From Gammaproteobacteria bacterium (GTDB lineage Bacteria > Pseudomonadota > Gammaproteobacteria > Pseudomonadales > Azotimanducaceae): 64,000 bases of DNA. The stretch covers positions 144,819 to 208,818 of the forward strand of contig NZGC01000081.1 of NCBI GenBank assembly GCA_002689445.1. The letters run 5' to 3'. The stretch's first letter is position 1; every line of letters starts with the position of its first letter. The notes below the pieces were generated by a model, which was not told the origin of the DNA, ran no database searches, and saw only the letters and a program-made list of their open reading frames with translations. A program made the position numbers and the translations under genes. Shown here piece after piece: positions 27,598 to 36,319 of the stretch.

Positions 27598-28151
27598 AGA
27601 ATCCCTCGTAATGTGTTTGAAGCGCTTATCGACACGCTCCAGGCAATGGAAACTGATCTCGGGTAGGCGCCCTAGACCCTGCCAAACCTCATGCCACTCT
27701 TTATTTTTTTAAACTGACCGTTTTTTACACGGTTGCTCGTCGCTTTGGCCGTTCAAATTCCTTCGATTTAGCTCGCGCGAGCATAGCAAAGGATAGCGTA
27801 ATTTAACAGCAACCGGGGCCTAGAAAGACAATTTTTCTAGTCTGACCCCGTTCCAGCCTCAAAGCTTCCGTGAAATTGCAAATCTTCAATTTCTGTCGAT
27901 GACCAGCATCAACCCAAGAGGCCTAACAACTTGCCGTTTCGGAGCTCTGTGAGGGACCTTTTGTGCCTCAGCTCGAGGGCCAAGGTCGCCGCTAAAAACC
28001 GATCAATGAACCAGGCTCATGACAAGCGGTTGTTTGCTAACGGATTGTTGCTAACGAGGTGGCACTCACCCTCTGACGGGCCCGCTGTGCACCGAAAATC
28101 TTAGCCATCCCAACTCATCAAACGATACTCGGGTTTGCGGGAGCGAGCAGT
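27598..28151. other. 0.55-kb intergenic region upstream of korA with palindrome
   Basis: No gene is seen. It carries the korA promoter region (an A/T-rich stretch near 27700-27730), the REP-like palindrome at 27811-27852, and a short direct repeat (TTGCTAACG near 28035 and 28050). The rest shows no recognisable signal. It also serves as the 3' side of the ThDP-enzyme gene. Confidence 0.6.
27811..27852. repeat. REP-like imperfect palindrome
   Basis: The left arm (AACCGGGG then CTAGAAA, 27811-27826) pairs with TTTCTAG (27834-27840) and CCCCGTT (27846-27852); a 5-base TCTGA bulge sits on one side and a single C on the other. The sequence GGGGTCAGACTAG on the minus strand resembles ends of REP elements associated with RAYT/IS200-like transposases as I remember them. 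Only one copy is in the window, so the identification is tentative. Confidence 0.45.
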
Positions 28152-29699
28152 CTACAGCATGACTTCAATCAGACTGGGGCCATCTTCTAACAACGCCTTG
28201 TCTAGGGCTCGCTGAAAGGCGTCGCAAGTCATCACTCGAGTCCCCGGTACACCCATGCTTTTAGCCAGGGCAGCAAAATCGATTGCTGGCACATTCAGCG
28301 CAAACAGAGCATCGGCATGTTGGCCCACCTCATTAACCCCTAGGCGCAAGTACTCTGTTTCTAAAATACCGTAGCGTTGGTTATTGAAGATCACGGTAAT
28401 CACATTCAACTGTTCCCGCGCTTGGGTCCACAGAGCCTGATTGGTATACATAGACGCTCCGTCGCCAAGCAGCGCGAAGACTTGCTGATTTGGCGCTGCA
28501 ATAGCGGCGCCAATGGCCGCAGGGCCGCCCTGCCCGATGGACCCTCCAGTCAAATTCAGCCAGGTGTGCTGTTTACTCGTCTGAGCAGGATTTAATACAG
28601 CAGCACCACCCCCGGAATCGCCACACAGAATCGAGCCTTCCGGCATCGATTCTGCGATCATCGTGGCCACGGCCCGAGTGGTGATTGGGCCTTCGGGTAT
28701 TGTGTTGGCTTTCTGTTCGTAGCGCGGTGGATCGACCTCTGCCGCACTCAGTTCATCGACCAACTGATTGAGTGCCCAAGTCACATCTTGATGCCCCTCG
28801 GCGAGACAGTCCACGACGCAACCGGCAGGCGTTAATTCTGAGGGCGTCGTAGGGTAAGCAAAGAAACTCACCGGGGCAGTCGATCCTGCCAACACCAGGT
28901 GTTCGACCCCCGATAGCGCACTCTGTACCTGCTCAGGAAAATACGGCAATCGCTCAACCTGTGGGGAGCCAGGTCCCGAGTCGACACGTGCGGGGAAAGT
29001 GGTCATGGCTACTCGACAACCTATCTGGGCTGCTACTCGAGCGGCAGCCAACCTTGCCTCGGGTAAAAGACCATCCCGATCCAATAGGATCAAACTATTC
29101 GGCTGTATCCGGGCAGCTATGGCAGATATTTCATCCTTAGCTGGTCTTTGTTGCGCTTCAAGCGGTACCGGCTCGGCGACCCCTTCCGCCACTTCCCAAC
29201 AGGCGTCCGCGGGAACGATCAAAGTGGCTATCTGACCTGTTGAGCCCTCAGTTCTGGTCATTGATGCTTTAAGGGCTGCCATACCATCCGCCGACAAACC
29301 CTCAGCGGACGAATCTTTCTTAATCCAACTGGAAACGTTTTTAGCCAATGTCTCAATGTCACTCGTCAAAGGCGCATCCAAAACTTCATGTGCTGCCGTG
29401 TGATTACCGACCACATTGATCAACGGTGAACCGGCGCGACGGGCATTATGAAGGTTAGCGATGCCATTTCCTAAACCAGGACCAAGATGCAATAGCGTGA
29501 CTGCGGGCTTACCCGATATCCGAGCATACCCATCGGCTGCGCCTGTGCAGACGCCTTCAAAAAGGCATAACACACCTCGAAATTCCGGGACCGCATCCAT
29601 CGCCTGCACCAAATGCATTTCAGACGTACCCGGATTGGCAAAACATACCTCCACTCCCGCTTGGACAAAAGATTTTACTAAACTCAGCGCTCCGTTCAT
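28152..29699 (-). CDS. ThDP-dependent acetolactate synthase large subunit-like enzyme
   Basis: 515 residues. The N-terminal domain has ANPGTSEMH and the catalytic Glu E48 in LFEGVCTGAADGYAR; the C-terminal ThDP motif is LLGDGASMYTNQ to FNNQRYGI. It belongs to the AHAS/benzoylformate decarboxylase-like superfamily. No small regulatory subunit or ilvC is near, so it is probably a decarboxylase or lyase of a 2-oxoacid, not the main AHAS. I chose the ATG at 29699 because AGAGGTG lies before it; an upstream open head has no homology. It diverges from oxyR. Confidence 0.88.
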   Translation of the reverse strand: MNGALSLVKSFVQAGVEVCFANPGTSEMHLVQAMDAVPEFRGVLCLFEGVCTGAADGYARISGKPAVTLLHLGPGLGNGIANLHNARRAGSPLINVVGNHTAAHEVLDAPLTSDIETLAKNVSSWIKKDSSAEGLSADGMAALKASMTRTEGSTGQIATLIVPADACWEVAEGVAEPVPLEAQQRPAKDEISAIAARIQPNSLILLDRDGLLPEARLAAARVAAQIGCRVAMTTFPARVDSGPGSPQVERLPYFPEQVQSALSGVEHLVLAGSTAPVSFFAYPTTPSELTPAGCVVDCLAEGHQDVTWALNQLVDELSAAEVDPPRYEQKANTIPEGPITTRAVATMIAESMPEGSILCGDSGGGAAVLNPAQTSKQHTWLNLTGGSIGQGGPAAIGAAIAAPNQQVFALLGDGASMYTNQALWTQAREQLNVITVIFNNQRYGILETEYLRLGVNEVGQHADALFALNVPAIDFAALAKSMGVPGTRVMTCDAFQRALDKALLEDGPSLIEVML

Positions 29700-30134
29700 T
29701 TTGACACCTCTTCGTACTGTCACGTTTTTAACCGTTGATCTGGACCTATTGCCTCCGAAACCTATGAGGACGAGAAATCGACGCTTTATCTCACCGAATC
29801 TCCAGCGCACGACCCGGCTCGGTGCGCGCTGTACCCGATGCTGTCCACCGCAGTCAGGCCTTCTTAACCAAGACCGTTGACTGACAAGAGTACATCATCT
29901 CGAAGGAGGCCCGTCTAGAGATTGGCCAGCTTTTGCTCGAGGTGGAGCTCTGACCCGATCATCCATCCTGTGCTGCAGTTGTCTTTTGGGCGAGCGTCCC
30001 CTTAAACCTTGTCCAAACCGCCATGCCATCAGTACTGAATAACCCGCTAGGGCGTATTTTTAGCGGGTCTGACTCGGGAACCTATAAGCCTCTATTTGAT
30101 TTATACTCTAAGCTCCAGCCTTTATGGATGTGCT
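29700..30134. promoter_or_regulatory. divergent intergenic region between ThDP enzyme and oxyR
   Basis: No gene is seen in these 435 bases. A perfect 8-bp inverted repeat (ACCCGCTA at 30042-30049 and TAGCGGGT at 30061-30068, 11-base loop) lies 67 bases before the oxyR start. A TATACT box at 30102-30107 could be the -10 of oxyR; no good -35 is visible. The palindrome might be an operator or a terminator-like hairpin. Confidence 0.4.
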
Positions 30135-31049
30135 ATGTATCTGCCGCCGCTTCGACAATTGCAATACCTTGTTGCACTGCACGACCATCTACATTTTGGT
30201 CGGGCCGCTAAGCATCTCAACGTCACTCAATCAACACTGAGCACCGGCATCCGTGAGTTAGAAAAATTTTTAGGGGTGCAATTGGTTGAGCGCACCAACA
30301 AACAAGTCGCCTTTTCACCCTTGGGCACCCGGATCACTGATAGAGCGCGCTACATTATTATGCAAACTGAAGACCTTATCGATGAAGCCAAGGCCTATCA
30401 CAATCCTCTCTCATCACCCGTAAAAATAGGCGGGATTCATACCATCGCGCCTTTCATTCTCGGTCGTTATGCAGTTACCCTCCGTGAGCAACTGCCGAGC
30501 ATCCAACTCTATCTCCGCGAAAGTACGACCTCAGTGTTGGTCGAAGAATTACAAAGCAATCATCTCGATCTCGCGTTAATTGCACTTCCCTACGAGGCCG
30601 GCGCGGTCGAAACCGAAACCTTGTTTCGAGAGCCGTTGTACCTTGCTTTCCACCAACAAACCACGCTGATTCAACCCGGCGAAACGAATTTCGACGCCTT
30701 GCCCGATGAGAGTTTACTGCTACTCGATGATGGTCACTGCTTGCGAGACCATGCCTTGGCGGGTTGTCGACTGAAAAACCACAAAAAGATACATACCTTT
30801 GGTGCCAACAGCTTGCAAATGTTGGTTCAGATGGTTGACAGCGATATCGGAGTCACTATTTTGCCTCAGATGGCCATCGATGCTGGAATTTTAGACAACA
30901 CAACAATCGACTATGTCCCGCTCCCCATCAACAGGTTTTATCGCGATATCGGCTTTGCTTGGCGACGGGGACACTCTAGGCGCCCTCTGCTGACTGAAAT
31001 CATCCAGCGTATCGCGGCATCAGGGACCTCAGGATCTGTTGCCGATTAG
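30135..31049 (+). CDS. oxyR: OxyR, peroxide-sensing LysR regulator
   Basis: 304 residues. An N-terminal winged helix (residues 4-60, LRQLQYLVAL, FGRAAKHLNVTQSTLS) is followed by the LysR effector domain. DGHCLRDHALAGC gives C202 and C211, nine residues apart, exactly like redox Cys199/Cys208 of E. coli OxyR, so the protein is a true peroxide sensor. ATG at 30135 fits the family start; an ATG 39 bases upstream adds a foreign head. The 3' end overlaps the opposite PhyH gene by 21 bases. Likely targets (catalase, Ahp) are not in the window. Confidence 0.93.
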   Translation: MYLPPLRQLQYLVALHDHLHFGRAAKHLNVTQSTLSTGIRELEKFLGVQLVERTNKQVAFSPLGTRITDRARYIIMQTEDLIDEAKAYHNPLSSPVKIGGIHTIAPFILGRYAVTLREQLPSIQLYLRESTTSVLVEELQSNHLDLALIALPYEAGAVETETLFREPLYLAFHQQTTLIQPGETNFDALPDESLLLLDDGHCLRDHALAGCRLKNHKKIHTFGANSLQMLVQMVDSDIGVTILPQMAIDAGILDNTTIDYVPLPINRFYRDIGFAWRRGHSRRPLLTEIIQRIAASGTSGSVAD

Positions 31050-31796
31050 AATACTCGGAAAGCGCGCGCTTCTCGTGCCCTCGATCGCACGATTATCTGC
31101 CGCATGATACGTAAAGACCAATGACAATTTAGTCTGATCGGTCAAGTTTCGACCCGCGGCATGAAACAATTGACTGTGGAAAAACACCGCGTCTCCGGCT
31201 CTCAGTTCAACGATTTGTGATTGACTCAACAGTGCTTTGTTTTCGGCCAGATTAGACCGTAGAAACTTAGCTTCATCATAACGATCAGCGCTGAGTTCCC
31301 AACGATGACTCTGAGGGATGACTCGTAAACAACCGTTCCGTCGAGTTTCGTCGGTGACGGCAAGCCAGAAACTGACCAAATTCGCCTGCTCAAACTGCCA
31401 ATAACGATTGTCACGATGCCAGAGCGTTGCTGATGAATAACCGGGCTGCTTTGTCATCACGCAATTGTGATGACATTGTGACAACATCACATCAGGGGTC
31501 TCGAGCAGCGCTGCAAGCACTGCTCTTGCCCTTGCCTGCTGGGCCCAGTCTCGAAAGACGTGGTGCCGAGCATAAGCTTGGAGCAAGCGACGCACCGTAT
31601 CCCTACCCGTGAGCCCTCCTGGCTTCGGCGCTCCGGGGTACTGAACATCGACCTCGTACTCCACGGGGGCAATCGTATCGCCTAGATGTTCTGCTGCGAT
31701 ACTCTGCAGCGCAGTCAGCGTATCCAGAGACGCAAATTTGGGCACGACCACAAAACCCTGGTGACTGAACTGCGCCGTTAAGTCTGATATTTGCAC
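31029..31796 (-). CDS. phytanoyl-CoA dioxygenase (PhyH) family protein
   Basis: 255 residues, a Fe(II)/2-oxoglutarate-dependent double-stranded beta-helix enzyme. The metal motif is LWHRDNRYW (His-x-Asp), with the distal His in FFHSQLFHAAGRN and the 2-oxoglutarate-binding Arg region nearby. It hydroxylates an unknown, perhaps branched-chain, substrate. The start is GTG and a TATAAT box lies on the minus strand at 31826-31831. The stop side overlaps oxyR by 21 bases on the opposite strand. Confidence 0.88.
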   Translation of the reverse strand: MQISDLTAQFSHQGFVVVPKFASLDTLTALQSIAAEHLGDTIAPVEYEVDVQYPGAPKPGGLTGRDTVRRLLQAYARHHVFRDWAQQARARAVLAALLETPDVMLSQCHHNCVMTKQPGYSSATLWHRDNRYWQFEQANLVSFWLAVTDETRRNGCLRVIPQSHRWELSADRYDEAKFLRSNLAENKALLSQSQIVELRAGDAVFFHSQLFHAAGRNLTDQTKLSLVFTYHAADNRAIEGTRSARFPSILIGNRS

Positions 31797-31963
31797 CGTC
31801 TGTTGACCTTAGTTTAAGACCTACCATTATACGGTAACCAACGCTGGTCGTGCCTGTTTTCGGTTATGCCTCTCCAGCGTATGCCATACGGCTTTACAGC
31901 AAGGCTTGGGATGTGCCAGATTCCTTGGATTGCTCACCAACCTATCGACGAGGCCATCGCGTT

Positions 31964-33421
31964 ATGAGTCAAAAATCTATTGCCAAAATCATTCAGGAAC
32001 TGGCAGCAGCATCCCCTGATCGCCCCGCCATCACTCATGAATCTGAATCGATCACCCGTCGTAATTTGCATAAAACGACAAATCGGTTAGCTCGGGCTTA
32101 CCAACAGCTTGGGGTCGCTCCCGGAGACTTCGTCACCATCGCGTTACCGAATTCCATTGAGTTCTATCAAGCCTGTATTGCTTGCTGGAAATTAGGCGCT
32201 ACCCCCCAACCGATTTCTGCCAAACTACCACTGGTCGAACAAAATGCAATTGTAGCGTTAGCGCAGCCAACCTTACTGGTGGGCGGCCAAGCACCGCTCA
32301 ATCAAGAGGTCACTTATCTGCCACAAGGCTATCTCCCTGACCCAGGTCTTTCGGATTCAGATCTCGAGGACATCACCACACGGTATTGGAAGGCTCCCAC
32401 CTCGGGAGGATCTACCGGGCGGCCCAAAATCATCGTCTCCGAGCTACCCGGAGCTTTTGATTTCAGCGGTGACAAACCACTCCGCCAGCTCCCTGATCGC
32501 GCTCAACTGGTACCTGGACCGCTCTATCATAATGGCCCGTTCTCATTTTCGATTAACGGTCTACTGTTGGGTAATCATCTGGTCGTTATGACCCGATTTG
32601 ATGCAGAGGAAACCCTGAAGTTAATCGAGCAACACCAAATTGACTGGATGATGCTGGTACCTACCATGATGTCTCGTATTTGGAAGCTCCCCGATGCGAT
32701 CAAATACCACTACAACTTAGACTCGCTTCGCATCATGTTGCATCTCGCCGCCCCGTGTCCGCCCTGGCTGAAAGAGGAGTGGATTGCATGGTTAGGGGGC
32801 GATCGTATCCATGAACTCTTTGGTGGCACCGAAGGCACCGGAGCCACGTGGATCACCGGCGACGAGTGGTTAACCCACAAGGGGTCAGTGGGCAAACTCC
32901 TAGGCGGTGCTCTAGTCAAAGTGGTAGACGAATCGGGTAACGAAGTACCTCCCAACACCATCGGCGAAATCTATCTCCTGCCTCCCGGTGGCAGAGGCAG
33001 TACCTATCACTACATTGGAGCTGAATCGTCGGCCATCGAGGGCGGCTGGGAATCCCTTGGAGATATGGGATACGTTGATGCGGAGGGCTACATTTATTTG
33101 TCTGATAGGAAAACCGATATGATTCTTGCTGGAGGGGCCAATATCTATCCAGCTGAAATCGAAGCGGCCATCGATGCCCACCCGAAGGTCCGTTCCAGCG
33201 CTGTCATTGGGTTGCCCGATGACGACCTCGGCCAGCGCGTGCACGCTATCGTCGATGTCATCGAGCCTGTGACAGACGAATCACTCACTGCCCACCTCAC
33301 AGAACGATTAGCGCGTTATAAAATCCCGAGGTCTTTTGAATATATTGACGAACCCTTAAGGGATGACGCGGGCAAGACACGAAGATCGGCCTTGCTAAAA
33401 GCAAGGATAGCGTCGACCTAG
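31964..33421 (+). CDS. AMP-dependent acyl-CoA synthetase
   Basis: 485 residues of the ANL family, slightly short. It has the P-loop-like APTSGGSTGRPKI, the adenine motif LFGGTEGTGATW, GDMGYVDAEGYIYLSDR, and the hinge DRKTDMILAGGANIYPAEIE. The C-terminal catalytic Lys is in DDAGKTRRS. It activates a carboxylic acid to its CoA thioester via acyl-AMP. I chose the ATG at 31964; a longer open head from 31850 has no homology and a GAGG site supports 31964 weakly. The 3' end overlaps the opposite phosphatase gene by four bases. Confidence 0.9.
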   Translation: MSQKSIAKIIQELAAASPDRPAITHESESITRRNLHKTTNRLARAYQQLGVAPGDFVTIALPNSIEFYQACIACWKLGATPQPISAKLPLVEQNAIVALAQPTLLVGGQAPLNQEVTYLPQGYLPDPGLSDSDLEDITTRYWKAPTSGGSTGRPKIIVSELPGAFDFSGDKPLRQLPDRAQLVPGPLYHNGPFSFSINGLLLGNHLVVMTRFDAEETLKLIEQHQIDWMMLVPTMMSRIWKLPDAIKYHYNLDSLRIMLHLAAPCPPWLKEEWIAWLGGDRIHELFGGTEGTGATWITGDEWLTHKGSVGKLLGGALVKVVDESGNEVPPNTIGEIYLLPPGGRGSTYHYIGAESSAIEGGWESLGDMGYVDAEGYIYLSDRKTDMILAGGANIYPAEIEAAIDAHPKVRSSAVIGLPDDDLGQRVHAIVDVIEPVTDESLTAHLTERLARYKIPRSFEYIDEPLRDDAGKTRRSALLKARIAST

Positions 33422-34113
33422 GTCGGTAATTGGGCCCCGCCCAGCGGGTCCTCTCTCTGCAAGTGGGCAGTATCGTTAAATCGACGCAATGTCATCACAT
33501 CCCCCTGAACCACGATATGACTGATTGAGCCATTGTCGGCTCCCGTAAAAGCGAAGGGCCGTGATTCAGTAATCACTTCAAGGATTTGACCGATCACGCC
33601 GCCATGGACAAATACCGCAATCAGCTGATCAGAATGCTGCTCGGCAATCGAGCGGATGCCCCGCATCAGCCGAGTTTTAAATGCCTCGGCAGATTCGGCG
33701 CCGGGAATGACATCCCAGCGCCCCTCGGCCTGCATTTGCAGATAAATCGGATGGTTTTCGTGGGCTTTGATTCTTAAGACACCTCCCTCCCACTCGCCCA
33801 AGTGGACCTCGTGCAAATCAGGGTTAATGATTGGCGCCAGGTTGAGGGCCGCGCAAAGCGGCGCGGCGGTTTCTCCGGTGCGCTGCAGTTTGGTTGCATA
33901 AACAGCCTGAATAGGCAGCATTTTAAGGCGAGCACCCACCGCTTCTGCCTGCAATCTGCCCTCGGGGGCGAGTTCTGGATCGCCCTGACCATCCACCAGA
34001 GGAAACGGATCATCAGCCCGCGCTGCTCGTGATTCACCGTGGCGAATCAGTAAAATTTCTGTCGCCCCCGCGGGCGCCTGAAACTTTGCTTGTCGATATT
34101 CCTGTTGTGTCAT
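33418..34113 (-). CDS. histidine phosphatase family protein (phosphoglycerate mutase-like)
   Basis: 231 residues. The catalytic LIRHGES lies near residues 22-28, and a second His is found in VFVHGGVIGQI. Members remove phosphate from varied small molecules or proteins. GAGAGGAA precedes the start. It diverges from the carboxyltransferase gene 96 bases away. Substrate unknown. Confidence 0.9.
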   Translation of the reverse strand: MTQQEYRQAKFQAPAGATEILLIRHGESRAARADDPFPLVDGQGDPELAPEGRLQAEAVGARLKMLPIQAVYATKLQRTGETAAPLCAALNLAPIINPDLHEVHLGEWEGGVLRIKAHENHPIYLQMQAEGRWDVIPGAESAEAFKTRLMRGIRSIAEQHSDQLIAVFVHGGVIGQILEVITESRPFAFTGADNGSISHIVVQGDVMTLRRFNDTAHLQREDPLGGAQLPT

Positions 34114-34209
34114 ATTCCTCTCCTATCTGGCGCTTCGATGATACCCCTGGTCGTCATTGAATACACCTGACAGGCTGGGTATTCTCAAGTTTATCAAAAG
34201 GGGATATCA

Positions 34210-35760
34210 ATGACCTGGGATGAAGCACTTGAAGAATTGAGTCATCGGCACACCCTCGCCGAGGCAATGGGTGGGGAAGAGAAGGTTGCCCGTCAACATC
34301 ATTTTGGCAAGTTGACCATACGTGAACGCATCGAGGCAATCGTCGATCCTGGCTCCTTCCGTGAGATCGGCAAACTGGCGGGCGTCGGCCAATACAACGA
34401 TCAGGGTGAGCTCATCGAGCTGACCCCCTCTAATTTCGTTTTCGGCACGGCAACCATCGATCATCGTCCGGTGATGATTTCCGGCGATGATTTTACTGTC
34501 CGCGGTGGTTCGGCGGACGCATCGATTGCCGGTAAGCGGCTGCAAGCCGAGGGCTTGGCCCTCGAACTCAAACTCCCTCACATCCGTTTGGTTGATGGCA
34601 TGGGAGGAGGCGGCTCGGTCAAAACCATAGAAATGGCAGGCCGAACCTATATTCCCCGTGTCGCTGGTTGGGAAACGATTGTGCAACACCTCGCTGTTGC
34701 GCCTTCGGTATCGCTCGCCTTGGGCAGTGTCGCTGGCATCGGTGCTGCACGAGTCACCACCTCTCATTATTCCGTCATTGTGAAAGACACCGCTCAAATG
34801 ATGATCGCCGGGCCCGCTTTGGTTGATTGGGCAAGCCTCGGTGATGTTTCGAAAGAGGAGCTCGGGTCCAGTAGGATTCATACTCGAAACGGCTCGATCG
34901 ATGATGAGGTAAATTCAGAGGCCGAGGCGTTTCAGCGAGCAAGACAGTTTTTAAGTTATCTGCCCAGCCATATCGACGAGCTCCCCCCGCGCACCGACTG
35001 CCTTGACTCGCCGACACGCCAAGCCGCTCAGCTGAACACCCTCGTGCCGACGGATCCGAGAAAGGTGTACAAAATGCGCAAAGTGATTGAAGCCGTCATT
35101 GATCAAGACTCCTATTTTGAAATAGGTCGTCACTGGGGCAAATCGATCATCACCTGCCTTGCCAGACTCGACGGCGTTGCGGTAGCGCTCTTCGCCGAAG
35201 ACCCTACAATTTATGGCGGCGCATGGACCGCCGATGCCTGTCGAAAGCTTATCCGACACCTAGACTTAGCATCGACATTCCATTTGCCGGTTGTTCATTT
35301 GGTGGATTGCCCTGGATTTTTGATTGGCAAACAATCCGAGGAAGCTGGCACAATTCGGTTAGGCTCGAGCGCCTTCGCTGCACTGGGGCAGGCGACAGTG
35401 CCCTTTTGTAGTGTCGTCATTCGAAAAGCCTTTGGCGTTGCCGGCGCAGCGAATACCAAACCTGGCAGCCATCACTATCGCTATGCCTGGCCATCGGGAG
35501 ACTGGGGATCGCTTCCCATTGAAGGTGGCATTGAGGTCGCCTACAAGGCGGAACTGGAGGTGGCGGATGACCGAGACCAACATCTTGCTGACATTAAGGC
35601 TCGGCTTAACCAGGTGCGTTCGCCCTTCAGATCAGCAGAATTTTTCGAAATTGAAGACATCATTGAGCCCGCCACCACGCGTCAGCATCTGACCCACTGG
35701 GCAGATCTGGCTTATCGATCCCTCACAACCGGCGCTAGCCGCTTTGGATACCGACCATGA
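34210..35760 (+). CDS. acyl-CoA carboxylase carboxyltransferase (beta) subunit
   Basis: 516 residues of the propionyl-/methylcrotonyl-CoA carboxylase beta family, made of two crotonase-fold halves. Typical pieces are KLTIRERIEAIVDPGSF, the CoA/biotin loop GMGGGGSVKT, and GARVTTSHYS. The C-terminal half has FGVAGAANT and a DCPGFLIG loop. It would transfer CO2 from carboxybiotin to an acyl-CoA. No biotin carboxylase or biotin carrier gene is in the window, so its partner is unlinked or absent. GGGGATATC precedes the ATG. The gene end overlaps the next ATG in ATGA. Confidence 0.9.
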   Translation: MTWDEALEELSHRHTLAEAMGGEEKVARQHHFGKLTIRERIEAIVDPGSFREIGKLAGVGQYNDQGELIELTPSNFVFGTATIDHRPVMISGDDFTVRGGSADASIAGKRLQAEGLALELKLPHIRLVDGMGGGGSVKTIEMAGRTYIPRVAGWETIVQHLAVAPSVSLALGSVAGIGAARVTTSHYSVIVKDTAQMMIAGPALVDWASLGDVSKEELGSSRIHTRNGSIDDEVNSEAEAFQRARQFLSYLPSHIDELPPRTDCLDSPTRQAAQLNTLVPTDPRKVYKMRKVIEAVIDQDSYFEIGRHWGKSIITCLARLDGVAVALFAEDPTIYGGAWTADACRKLIRHLDLASTFHLPVVHLVDCPGFLIGKQSEEAGTIRLGSSAFAALGQATVPFCSVVIRKAFGVAGAANTKPGSHHYRYAWPSGDWGSLPIEGGIEVAYKAELEVADDRDQHLADIKARLNQVRSPFRSAEFFEIEDIIEPATTRQHLTHWADLAYRSLTTGASRFGYRP

Positions 35761-36107
35761 CCCTAAAGCTTATGTTACCGACGTGTGTGGTTTCTTTTGT
35801 TGCCATCAATTGCCTCTTTTTTGCAGGAGATGTCAGCGCGGATACCGTCTGCCGAGTCGGGGAGATTGAGCGCATTATTGGTGTCGACTATCAAACACCC
35901 ACCGCGGTAGTGCCATGCAAAGTGCGTTATTTCAAAGTCAACGATAATGATTTGAGTTTTCCCTGGAGCGCACAACAAGAACCTGGATATTGCGAGGCCC
36001 GGGCAGCCGCGTTGGTCGAAAAATTCGCGTCTCTTGGATGGACCTGCGGACCCTTTACGCCTCCTGCCAAACCTGAAGATCGGGCGATCGATCCAACGCG
36101 TCAATAA
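35757..36107 (+). CDS. small secreted four-cysteine protein
   Basis: 116 residues with a signal peptide (to about residue 29, VSADT). The mature part has four cysteines (VCRV, VPCKV, GYCEA, WTCGP), which may form two disulfides in the periplasm. I recall similar short proteins in gammaproteobacteria but know no function. Its ATG overlaps the carboxyltransferase stop (ATGA), so it is translationally coupled, perhaps by chance. Confidence 0.78.
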   Translation: MTLKLMLPTCVVSFVAINCLFFAGDVSADTVCRVGEIERIIGVDYQTPTAVVPCKVRYFKVNDNDLSFPWSAQQEPGYCEARAAALVEKFASLGWTCGPFTPPAKPEDRAIDPTRQ

Positions 36108-36319
36108 CCCTAACCCAGTCTATGTGGCAGGATTCCAAACGACAGACTTCACTCTAGCGCCACTCGCAGCTCAACCAAAACTCAGACCTCGACGGTCACT
36201 CAACAGGCCCTCGAATCTTGCCACCATTGATCGCTGCGCTGAAGGGTGAACGTGCTGACGGCCGCGCTTTCATTCGATCACAGGCTAATGCGTCTCTTCC
36301 TGGGTTCGTCATCAACGGG

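Noticed and set aside
34207-34881. A long minus-strand open frame inside the carboxyltransferase gene
   Set aside because: It lies wholly antisense to a clear carboxyltransferase and has no recognisable domain.
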